Of a stretch of DNA of 64,000 bases, positions 54,230 to 64,000 are shown piece after piece. The DNA is from Endomychus coccineus (Eukaryota; Arthropoda; Insecta; Coleoptera; Endomychidae): the NCBI GenBank assembly GCA_958510875.1, contig OY294070.1, positions 12,887,631-12,951,630 on the forward strand, read 5' to 3'. Position 1 is the stretch's first letter; each line of letters opens with the position of its first letter. The notes beneath the pieces were generated by a model, which ran no database searches, was not told the DNA's origin, and saw only the letters and a list, made by a program, of their open reading frames with translations. The position numbers were made by a program, and so were the translations under genes.

Positions 54230-54900
54230 GAAACCTATAATGTTCTTGGGAGCCAGCAGTGGAATGTAGCGAGAGGTGATAGGCATTCGTATTGGAGGCT
54301 ATAGGAATAGGAAAAGACCTCACTGTTCGATAAAAGAATGAAGTCTGCTAGGAAGAAGTTCGGCAGGTCTCGAGTTTAACAGTAAAGTGGTTACTAGTTT
54401 GAGCTCGTCTAGTTTGCCTATCTAGAATCTCTCGTGGTGGAGAAACAGACGAGATTTCTGATGAACACCGACTATGGAAATATCTATACAAAAGGGAGAG
54501 ATCTCCCATCTTCCTACGACGTTCTAGAGAGGTCAATGAACTTCTAAGTGTGACATCATCAATCAAATTAATAGCTTCTCTTCTGTATAGAATCCAAGAA
54601 CTTCAGCGTATCTTTGTGAGCCGAACTCCAAACATATGAACAGTACTCCAGGACAGGTGAAATCTGTGCTTTGTAGATTGTGAGGAGCTGCAGAAAAATG
54701 GTGTTAATTCAGATGCACATTCCTTGAGAACGACAGGTGGAATTCCGTCTGGCTCCATAGACTTTTTGGCATTGAGATCAAGCAGAATGCGTCTATTGTA
54801 CGCTGACCGAAGACAATTTCAAGCATATGGATATCGATGGCAGTAATATTAGGAGGGTCCGTCCCTTGTGGATCCAAAGTTGATTTTGCTGTCAACGAAT
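54230..54900 (-). mobile_element. LINE fragment, family D copy 2
   Basis: The C-terminal text RRRKMGDLSLLYRYFHSRCS and SSVSPPREILDRQTRRAQTS matches 51095-51710. At 54700-54900 an RT start (KKSMEPDGIPPVVLKECA) is joined directly to it, so the middle of the RT is deleted. Confidence 0.7.
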
Positions 54901-54959
54901 TTGAATGTCAACGAATGCTTCCATGAGGTGGTGCTATTCTTTTCAGTCCAGTATTTGTT

Positions 54960-55845
54960 TGTTAAATTTTGGACATTTAGGGGTGCGATGTTATTAAGTT
55001 AAAGTAACCAATTTTCATTGTTTCATTGGTAAATATTAACAGTAACAATGAATTTAAATTAATTGTAGGTATTAACAATTGTGCATAAAATTTGATGCAT
55101 AATCTATGAGTATGTGATTTTTTAATTGCACGTACACACTATATTTTTATCACGTTTAAAGAGAACGATTTAGGTTTTACATATGAAAGATGAAAAATAA
55201 TATTCGCAATATTTATCATGAACTTTGTGTAATTTCATAATAATCATCAATAACTCATTAATGTAATAAATTGCAAAAGTGCTTTGATTCAATACTCCAT
55301 TGTCATTCTTTACAAATGTTTCGGAAGAATTATCATTCTCAGTTCAATAAGTCTTCAACTGTAACTATTTACAAACAAATTAACTCTCATGCAGAAGATA
55401 TCTGTAATGAATATGAAACATATAGCTTCTTTAAGAGTTTTAAATCAGTACCACCACCTACTAAATTATGGTTGTGTTTTCTTCGGATGTTAAAATATTG
55501 AGAAGGGTAATGTATGTCCTACATACTCGTAAAAACCAGTACAATCGCCACAACTCAAGCCGTACACTTCTCCTTGCATTTGTTCATTTCAATAAGATTA
55601 TTGTTTCTCCTGCAGGAATATTTTGAAGGTGGTTTCAATCCCATAGCTATTGGACACATGGGAATTACAATTTAAATAAGAAACTATTGGCAAATCGTTC
55701 AAGGTTATCTTCTTATCTTCTCTTTCTTATATCGTCTGTTCTGTTATAAACTCTTGATTAAAATCATCGAACCATACGCTCAGTTTCCATTATTTATGTT
55801 TATCATTGTAGTCGAGGAAATAAAGCACTAAAACAGGTCCAACCT
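54960..55845. other. no supported feature
   Basis: AT-rich. The 76-codon plus-strand frame at 55271-55501 has no recognised motif. Confidence 0.35.
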
Positions 55846-56410
55846 TCCCAAACTGGCGTAGTAAGATTGATTGTCTTGCGGTTTTCTGCATTCGATGCAG
55901 AATGTAATCTAGACATTTTGTGGCGGGTTTGTTTTTTGGGCAAACTCTATTGCCTTTCTACAGCGAAAAAATGCATTTCTACGAGTGCACTTGAGGGGAA
56001 TAAGAAAAAACTAATTACTCGGTGAATAATCAGTTAAACGGGCTCGAGTTGGTTTCACAGGGGTTTTCGGGGTCGCTGATCACGAATATGATGTCCTAAA
56101 AATTCTCTGAGATCACGTTGGACCATCCCGGGCTATCCGGGAGTCCTGGCGCCCAGAGTATTCATTAATTTCATTAAAAAATATTTTTTTATGTTATCAA
56201 CTGATCGAGCGAGGATATAAAGGTCCCTGATGAGGATTACGACATGCAAAAGCTTTCTTGAAATACCTGGGGGTACCCGGGGACCGTATGACGTCATCTT
56301 CTAGAAATTGTTTAATTTTTCTCCCGAATAAGCAACAAATTCTGGCTCTCGGGGGTTCTTGGAGTTGCTGATCACGATTATGACTCATAAATAGTATATA
56401 TATGTATATA

Positions 56411-57621
56411 CTGTTATGATTTCATTTCCTACATAACATAAAATGATAGAATTTGAATTTACCGAAACATTAAAATTAGAAAAGATTAAAAAAATATATA
56501 AAATATGGAATTAAAAACATTATTTGAAGTTAAATTATAGGTAGTATAAGATATTAAACATTGTATAATAACATAAACCAGAATGTAATATAGAATAAGA
56601 AGTGTAAAGAAGAGACAGTGAAAGTGGATAAACGTACAGTGATACGAAAGAGGAAATCATAATTAAAATGATTCAAAGACTATCAGAAGATAGCACAAAC
56701 TAGTAAAATAAGTTATAGAATAGATTTAAGATAGTATTAAGAAATGTGTGTTCCACAATGTTATATAAATGTTATTGATATTTTATATTATGTATTAGAT
56801 TTAAGAATTGACAAATGCCAAAATTGACATAAGAATTAGAATAATCAAGTCAATAGGAACCTAATCATAGGTTATCTTACGAGTATATCAAAATATGTGG
56901 AAAAATGTTGGCAATATCAATTTAAATAGCAGAATGCACCATCACTTAATAATTTGAAAATCTTCAATATTTCAAAATTTCAAGAATACTCAATTTTGAT
57001 TGGTCGATACGAATTTAGATATTCCAAAGGACAACAATTAAAAAGTTCTGTCAGATTCAACAATGGGAATAGCATCCTAGATATGGAAAGGAAGTACCTT
57101 ATTGGTTGAATCTGACATAAACTGGCGTCCTTTTGTGAGTCCTATAAAAAGGAAACAGGAAAGGAAGCACAGTTTGCATTTACATCTGACACTGAAAGTG
57201 TGTCCAGCAGCAGCCTCATTGTATTTGTGTCTCTGAATGTAAGATTGTCATTTGTAAACAAGTATTCATTTTAAGTAGTTTGAGGTTATAATAGAAACAT
57301 AGAAAATTTGAAAATACAAAGAACTATTGTCAACATAGAAATTTCAGAACATAAAGATAACTTGTAAAATCTGTAAACTTGATATAATAATACAGGGTCA
57401 TTAATATTGAAATATAAACTTATAACATTCAAACAAAGTATTGTGTTTAATTCCATATAACAAATCATTAATTCATTCAAATAAGATCAAATAAATCAAA
57501 TCAAAATTCAAATCAAAATAAAAAGCTAGCCGGAATAAATAAAATAAAATTAAATTAAAATTGAACAAAATAAAAATCATTAATTTATGAATAAAAAAGT
57601 AAAGCCTTTTTATAACAATTG
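56411..57621 (+). mobile_element. candidate LTR with promoter
   Basis: It begins TGTTATGATT and ends TTTATAACA, so the tips are TGTTAT/ATAACA. Inside is CCTATAAAAAGG at 57140 followed about 28 nt later by an initiator-like CACAGTTTGC. Just outside, TCACCACAACGTGGGGC (57623) resembles a primer-binding region. No target duplication or second LTR was found, so the limits are tentative. Confidence 0.4.
57140..57175 (+). promoter_or_regulatory. TATA box plus initiator-like site
   Basis: TATAAAAAGG at about 57142 and CACAGTTTGC at about 57169 have correct core-promoter spacing. An ATTGG (inverted CCAAT) is at about 57101. Probably the promoter of the surrounding LTR-like element. Confidence 0.4.
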
Positions 57622-58639
57622 TCACCACAACGTGGGGCAATTAAAACTCATTAGAGATTTCTTAACAATACACTAATTATTATATATACATATAAGAACT
57701 TTCAAAGTTTTTGCATGTCGTAATCATCATCAACGACCTTTACAACTTCGCTCGATGCGTTGACAAGCAATTATTTTTAATGAAATTAATCGATATCCGA
57801 GTAATTAATTTTTTCTCATTCACCTCAAAAAGTGCACTCTTAAAAATGCATTTTTTTCGCTGTAGAAATGCAATAAAGAGTGCCCAAAAAAAAGTGACAC
57901 AAAATTTCTAAATTACATCCTGAATCGAATGCAGAAAACCGCAAGATTTCCATCTTACTGCGCCAGTTTTGGAAGGTAGAATGCTTCATTTCATCGACTG
58001 TTGATGTTGATGGAACTATTGGAGTATTCCAACAAAACATAGCTCGCTTAGCTCATGATGAATAAATTTTTTCATTACAATTTGTTGTTTAAGTAAGTCA
58101 GTTGAGTATTCGTTACGATCAGTCATCACGTTATTGACATCTGATTTTATTTTTATTTATTCATTTATTTCAAAACCAGGCTATAATCTTGCAGTTTTGC
58201 AAAGAGTTATCAATTAACTTCAACAAAAAACTTATAAGCTAGTATAATATTCAGTTGTATAATTATTATAGGTAGACAGATACTAAAAAACATCTTTATG
58301 GCTTTAAATTCTTTATATTATCATTGTTGATGTTATATGTTTCATTGATTTTATGTTTCTGGTTTTATTTTTCTAAAATATTTTCAAATCTACTTGTGGT
58401 ATATTTCTTTCTACATGTTTTTGTTCTTCCTAATTTACTTGTTACTCACCTTCTTTCATAGTTCTCTATTTTCCTAGTCTTTTTAAGATATTTTCTTCTA
58501 CATATACTTAGCTTTTTTATTCTGTAATTGTATTTTTTCAACCAATTAGTTGCATCATTATGATTTAAATATCATTCCGAAGTACCTTTATCGTTGCCAA
58601 ACTACATTCATTTGCCAGTACCGGATCTAAGCATTTTAT

Positions 58640-59330
58640 TTGGGGGCAGGTTTCTTTTTATCCGACCGAAAACAGTACACAGTAATCAATGGAACCTCCT
58701 CGGAACACAGTGGAGTTCCACGATCAACTGTCCTTGGTCTGCTAATGTTCCTCATCTTTATTAATGATCTAGTTCAGGTGGTGCGACCAGCAGATATCCT
58801 GCGCTTTGCTGATGACACCAGTATGGTTCGAAGCGAGAATAATAAAAGGGATTTGCATGGTTGCTTGAGGGATTCTCAAGAAAGTCTTTTTGACTGGTTT
58901 TGTGCAAATGAACTGTCCGTAAGCCTTGACAAAACTGGTATTAACACATAGAAACATTATTTTTGAAAACCCTGAACATATAAAGTTTTTGGGTATCTTA
59001 TTTGATCGAGTCCTTAGTTGGGAGTGTCAAGTTCACAGTGTAGTCAACAAAATCTCTAAAAATAATTTCTTGATGGAAAATTTAGTAAAATACTTGCCTC
59101 TGGAGGTGATGCGCATGGCATACTTCTCCCTTATTCAGTCCCATATGTCATATGCCCTGAGAGGCTGGGGTAGTTCACCTCATTCGGATAAGATTTTTCG
59201 CCTTCAAAGAAAAGTGTTGAAAATCTCAACAAAGAAACGTTTCAGCGATGACATTAGAAAAAGTTTCATTGCTTTCAAAATAATGGCTTTTCCGTCACTA
59301 TATATTTATTTATAATTGCATACTAATGGG
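58640..59330 (+). mobile_element. LINE reverse transcriptase fragment
   Basis: Frames read FLSDRKQYTVINGTSSEHSG, VLGLLMFLIFINDLVQVV, RFADDTSMVRSE and, after a stop, HIKFLGILFDRVLSWECQVH and YFSLIQSHMSYALRGWGSS, the palm and thumb of a LINE RT. The 5' half of the RT and the endonuclease are missing. Confidence 0.8.
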
Positions 59331-59399
59331 TATGTCGTCAGATACACACGTTTTTAATGATAATCCGCATAATTATAACACTGATGTTGCCATAATATT

Positions 59400-59990
59400 C
59401 ATATTGACTACTTAAGATTAATAACGAGTCGCTGTTTCTCGCAAAACTGGGGGTCATAGAACCCCTAATAGGCCCCGAACCAGCGGTGGGCATCTCGAAG
59501 AATAACACCAAAGTGACAATCCACTTCTGGGCCAGAACACAACACTAGGAAGAGTGGAAACCAGTGAACTGTTACAGGCAGTCAAAAGCACTGATTGGAC
59601 AACACATCAGGGAAGACTGGTCTCGGCAAATGAGGAACATGGTTAAACATGGTTGCCAAACTGCTGACACAGATACTGAAAGGACACGGACCGTTTAACT
59701 ACCACCTCCATAAGATGAACCTTAGCGATTCCCCTTTGTGCAGATGCTTAACACTGATCCCCAAGACGCAGAGCACTCTCGATAGAGGTTTGTGACATTG
59801 AGGAGATGCAGAAACTAGAGGTGCCAACTGAAAGTTGAATAAGTGACTGTTTGTCCACCTCGGGCACCCACCCGGTGGACACTCTGGAGTGGGAACCGAT
59901 CTTCTAAGTGACACGTGACACGAGGTGCAAAAGCCTTCGGTCTAGGCATTAAGGGACCACAATGCCCCCGTTAATTAATAATAATAATGT
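59400..59990 (+). mobile_element. LINE 3' end, GC-rich tail
   Basis: It reads ILKGHGPFNYHLHKMNLSD and SPLCRC in broken frames (LINE zinc-knuckle region). Then comes a GC-rich 3' tail with CCACCTCGGGCACCCACCCG, ending in AATAATAATAATG. The segment at 59757-59815 recurs at 28965-29035. Confidence 0.65.
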
Positions 59991-61894
59991 CATTCCTTCC
60001 TGAAGATTCGGACTATAACCTGTTATTGCTTTATAATGGGATGAAATTAAGCATGAAATTACCCAAAACCTGATAAGTGATTTACCATATACATATGAGG
60101 GAAGTTAGCAGAGGTGATGTTATGTATATATGTTATAAGGTTTCCCCTTTGAATTTGATTTCAATTAACTTTACCTACTTATTAATTCTTCAATACTGAA
60201 AAACTTCCATTAAAATCAAGAGCGTATTGATGCATTATTGGTCAAATTGTCTCCATTTAGATCACAATGAGTCAAAGTTGTGATTTTGAACAGAATTTCT
60301 GAATATTTCTTGTGTGATACAAATAGCATTTAACTCTTTATCTTTAAATCTTTGAATCGCAAGCTGTTATTAATTCGTATGAAGTAAGTTATGTTCCGAA
60401 GAGTTTCATGTGTCTGTGTGAGTTCTTCTGTCATGTTTTGAAAAATATGTCAATTGTAAAGCATTGACCAAATTTATTGGCAAATTATTTTCTTCAATGT
60501 TCAAAGTAAACTCAATAACATAACAGATCGGATTAATGTATCCCAACCTATTGAGTATTCTTTGTCCCCATACAATGAACAAATCTGTGTATTATCTGAA
60601 CCGATATTTGGGCATTTAAATCAAAGATTTCATAGCTCCACAAACGGTTAATCCAGTTAACATATTTCCAACAGATTTAATATTCCGATGCAATCAAAAA
60701 GTAGTCTTTATTCTGTAATAACTTCGATAATATTTATGACTTAATCGGTCGGAGCAATAAATTAGATACAACGAAGGAAACTAAAAGTGAAATTGTTTGC
60801 TAACTCAACATTTTTAATTCTATCGAATTATTATTCAGACTGAAATTTAAATTTGCATATTTTTTAGTTATTGTAATTAACTAATTGATTAAAGTTTACG
60901 AAAGGGCGTCAACATAATATGAGCATACTGGTTTAATTGGAGATTGATCTTTCATATTCTGAATAAACTGTATAATATGGAACGCTGCAGATTAATTAAG
61001 AAATAGTTTATAGCTCAATTAGAAAAGAAGTACGAAGTGAAGATAAGTAATAGCTTTTGGCACTCTCTGTGTCGTAAAGGGTCTTTATGACAGTTTCTAA
61101 TACGAACCCATAGATCGAGCAGCCATTAGGAAGGAGGCTCAACTGTCAGCAAAGAAAAGGATCATCACTTTGGCGAAGAAGATCTTAACATTATAGAACC
61201 GTGAAACGCTCAAACCAGAACGGAAGAATAGAAATCAGGAAATGAGGAATGGAACCAAAACCTAGATCTAGAAAAATATTCCAGGACCAAGATAAGTGAA
61301 AAAGTTGCACGATTCCGCAATAGAGGGCAAAAACCGTTCTTCAATAAATGAAATACAAGCTCAGAAAGATAACTGCTCTTTCAGCTAGTCACTGCGTCTC
61401 GCATATCATCTAATCATATAGGCAATGCTGAAGAAGATGAGTTATGAGTCATGGTCTCACCTATAGTAAGAACTAGACAAGAAAGTTCCATTCAGCTCGC
61501 TTACAATGAAATTATGTTCTTTTGGATAACAATTCATAAGGTATGTTCATGATAAGGTCTCTCTAATCTAGATCGATCAAGTTATGAGCTAATGGTTCTA
61601 AGCAGCTATCTCTTTCTAGTCCAGAACGATCACTTATAGTTCCAGGCAGCTGTGTCGCTCTTGTGATTGAACTCATTGCTAGAACGAGGAAGCCTGCAAC
61701 GTAACTGAACGATCCCTGCTGAAAGTATAAATAACCGTTCTACAGTATGGTAGAAAGGCCAAAATATGTACTATAATAATAATAATTTTTGATCCAGGTA
61801 AGAATGATATGTAAATTCTTGAGAAAGAACCTAATGGCATTTTAATGAGCTTATAAAAAAGCAATCCATACCCATAGATCAATCAGTGTCCTCA
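59991..61894. other. no supported feature
   Basis: AT-rich DNA with short frames only. The stretch 61070-61450 is less AT-rich but shows no motif that I recognise. Confidence 0.4.
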
Positions 61895-62660
61895 GATGTT
61901 GTTTATTTATTTACAAATATACCAATCGAATTAGCATTAAGTAGCATCAAACAACGTTTGGCGGAGATTGAAGAGCACTCACCTATAGAGCATTATCGAT
62001 GTAGTAAAGTTATGTTTGGAATGCAATTATTTTCAATACGGTGAGCAATATTTTGGACAAATATTGGGCACAACAATGGGATCTCCTATTTCAGAAACTA
62101 TCGCTTATCAGTTATGGAAAGACTAGAAAATCTATATAGTAAATTCACTAGATTTTCTACCCGTATTCTTCAAACTGTATGTAGATGATTGCCTAATGTG
62201 TGTCCCGACAGATAAAATGTAGCATGCAATAAATAAATTCAACAATTTTCACAGTAAACAACAATTTACTTGTGAAATAGAAATGAACAAAAACATAACG
62301 ATATTAATAATTAAACATGATTCAGACGTAAAACTAAAAACTCGTGGATTACAAAAGAAATTCGGTCTCAACGATATTTCCATTATAATTCAGTTGCAAT
62401 AAAAAGTTATAAATAAAGTGACTCAGAAAACCGTCCAAAAAATTTGAAAAAAAGTTCGTAATTTACTGGAAATGAATGACTACCCAAAAAATAGTGCAAT
62501 TAGTTGAAGAAATCCTGCGCTTCAGTTGATGGGAATTAGTTTTCAAACGCCTTATGATGATGGTCGTGAGACAGAAACGTACGTAAAGACGAAAATACAG
62601 TACACATAAATTTTAATGGCAACCCATTTCTCAAGAATTTACATATAAGTAATGTTCAAT
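61895..62660 (+). mobile_element. Penelope-like element, second family
   Basis: Broken frames read DVVYLFTNIPIELALSSIKQ, YGEQYFGQILGTTMGSPIS, YVDDCLMCVPTDK and FTCEIEMNKNITILI, the RT motifs of Penelope-like elements. They differ clearly from copies 1 and 2 (IELALSSIKQ versus [10 protein letters not shown]), so this is another family. It is 5'-truncated and frameshifted. Confidence 0.72.
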
Positions 62661-62668
62661 CAATGAAT

Positions 62669-62930
62669 CAATCAAAATGGGGTCGGACAAGTCCAGAACA
62701 CTTGGACCGCTTAATTGGGTACATTGATATAAGACTCAGTCCAACAGGTCTAAGACAGCGCCGAAGGTTACCATTCTGCATTGACTGATGTCTTTTACGT
62801 TCTTAGGAGGCATGTATGGGATGCTGAGGTGCTGTAGCCTGAAATAAGTCAGTGCTGGACATTCTGCAAAAATATGAGAGGCAGTTTCGTCCACCTTATC
62901 ACTTTTAAAACAATTTATTAAATTCCGATC
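62669..62930 (-). mobile_element. LINE 3' end (ATTG-rich tail), copy C
   Basis: The minus strand reads DKVDETASHIFAECPALTYF and PPKNVKDISQCRM, then the tail with GACTGAGTCTTATATCA and GATT repeats. It matches copies A (27110-27395) and B (38960-39250). Confidence 0.7.
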
Positions 62931-62944
62931 CCTTGTTTATATTA

Positions 62945-63060
62945 TTATTCCCAAATAGTGTTTAAGCAGGCACATTTTTATTTATAATTTACTTTACAGG
63001 TCCTCAGTACTTTAATAGTATTTTTAATGGATAAGGGTGATTATTTCTTATTCATATTGT
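62945..63060. mobile_element. single arm of the hairpin family
   Basis: TCCCAAATAGTGTTTAAGCA to GATAAGGGTGATTATTTCTT matches the right arm at 8600-8722. The ribozyme-like middle (about 30 nt around CTGATGATGG) is deleted. Confidence 0.7.
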
Positions 63061-63184
63061 TATTATTTCTTAAATATACGCTTAAACATGATACTTACAA
63101 AATCCCTGCTTCACGTGGAATCAGTACGAGATTTTACATAAATAAGATGTTAATAGTCCATGGAAAAATAACACCTGTAGTCGA

Positions 63185-63545
63185 CGTCATGTAAGCTATT
63201 TGGGACCTGGACTAAATAATCTTTTGCCTTTTGATCTCAAGTTGAAAAGCAAAGCGTACTTCAATAAAAATTTAAATAATAGGATGTTTCAAAATAAGCT
63301 AACTGTAATAAATTACTTCAGAATTTTCTGCATCATCATTACCGAAATCAACAATGAGATGTGTAATATTAAGCAAAGTCATATGCACAATTTATTCAGA
63401 AGAATCATTACCTAGCCGGTTCTAGGAATCCCCTAATAAGCTGTAAATATTATACAGTTCCGTCTAAATGAACAATGAAGGAATATTTTGCTGATCTTAA
63501 GCATATAATTATGGTAACAATAAAGGTTTCTTCAGTTCAGTTCAT
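63185..63545 (+). mobile_element. LINE C-terminal end
   Basis: It reads GPGLNNLLPFDLKLKSKAYF, the usual last conserved block of a CR1/Jockey-type LINE, then stops at 63413-63415. The tail ends in TTCAGTTCAGTTCA repeats. Confidence 0.5.
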
Positions 63546-63559
63546 TGTGTTTAGAGTGA

Positions 63560-64000
63560 TAGATCTAGGATGAAATTTACAGGAATGATAAGCCAGCGAG
63601 GGGTAGAGCGAATCGTTTGCGAAAACAATTTTAAATATTCAAGAGAAGAAAAAATGGACTTCCTCAACAACTAACTGCACCGTTGGATGTAATTTAACAT
63701 TTTCTAGACAAACAGGCGAATATAATCATGCTAACGTGGACACTTTGAATCGACAAAAAGTGGACAATATTTGCAAAAGGATAGCAACAGGAGAACTCAA
63801 CACCAAACCTTCAAAAATTAGTCATAAAGAAGTAGAAAACTCTCCTGAACTACTCAATACACAGTCCAGAAGAGATGTTACATCATAAGGAACTCTATTG
63901 GGCGTCAACCTCTTCAATTACTTCCAAAACTAACTCAAACACAAGAAGTTAGGCAAATTTTACTCAATGAAATTGAGATTAAAACAGTAAAGGACGAATT
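63560..64000 (+). other. possible coding remnant at the window edge
   Basis: Pieces read NHANVDTLNRQKVDNICKRI and, after frame changes, TQTQEVRQILLNEIEIKTVK running to the edge. The amino-acid composition looks protein-like (Lys/Glu/Gln-rich), but no family is recognised. It could be the start of an element that continues beyond the window. Confidence 0.25.

Larger units (their letters stand above)
55850..57990. mobile_element. large inverted-repeat structure around an LTR-like centre
   Basis: The left arm (about 55850-56270) and the inverted right arm (about 57690-57985) share GCGGTTTTCTGCATTCGAT, TTTCTACAGCGAAAAAA, TTAATTACTCGG and GATTACGACATGCAAAA in the same order. Within the left side the unit around GCTGATCACGA(A/T)TATGA repeats at 56080 and 56370. 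This is probably a foldback or terminal-inverted-repeat element with a second element inside. Confidence 0.6.

Noticed and set aside
56190..56390. A CRISPR-like or satellite array
   Set aside because: Only two imperfect units are present, and the sequence belongs to an inverted-repeat element in a eukaryotic genome.
1..64000. A bacterial-type operon or defence system
   Set aside because: Introns, LINEs, Penelope-like elements and insect gene families show this is animal nuclear DNA.

Overview
The window is animal nuclear DNA, most likely from an insect and probably a beetle. It is AT-rich and has large introns with GT/AG junctions. It carries insect gene families (a Tequila-type modular serine protease and an insect fatty acyl-CoA reductase), a nuclear copy of insect-type mitochondrial DNA, and a dense load of decayed transposable elements. 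I cannot name the species from the sequence alone.

Two protein-coding genes were reconstructed, both on the minus strand. (1) A Tequila-like modular protease: 11 exons between 24045 (start codon) and 3902, with consistent splice phases and 1364 codons visible. The order is signal peptide, three chitin-binding (CBM14/peritrophin-A) domains separated by a low-complexity N/Q/G-rich linker, LDLa, PAN/apple, LDLa, SRCR, LDLa, SRCR, trypsin. The last coding exon, after the GDSGGP serine motif, is not in the window, so the gene runs off the left edge or its end is lost. (2) A complete fatty acyl-CoA reductase: six coding exons from 41057 to 26884, 525 codons plus stop, with a TGxxGxxG cofactor motif, a YxxxK active site and C-terminal membrane segments. 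Its first coding intron is about 8.9 kb and is packed with transposons.

Almost everything else is mobile DNA. From left to right: a DUF4817-type fragment at 1-258; LINE fragments on both strands (820-3550, 4870-6400, 7719-8460, 27160-30700, 36235-40240, 43040-44650, 47250-47820, 49420-54900, 58640-59970, 62669-63540); Penelope-like elements (11390-12820, 32340-34030, 61895-62660); a DD41D mariner-type element sitting between two halves of an older mariner remnant (14222-16800); a hAT element with a perfect 8-bp target duplication (34545-36234); two LTR candidates; and several hairpin or foldback elements (7333-8727, 13668-14090, 22577-23022, 23168-23330, 25607-26216, 47978-48168). A mitochondrial insertion (CYTB end, tRNA-Ser, ND1) lies inside a LINE at 49832-50813.

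The two genes are neighbours but show no obvious functional link: one is a secreted, possibly matrix-bound protease and the other a lipid-reducing membrane enzyme. From 41.1 kb to the right edge I found no host gene. The most interesting signals are an insertion that duplicated a splice donor of the protease gene, a hammerhead-ribozyme-like core shared by the hairpin elements and a Penelope-like tail, the mitochondrial insertion nested in a LINE, and the hAT insertion. I did not find a convincing undescribed multi-gene system.
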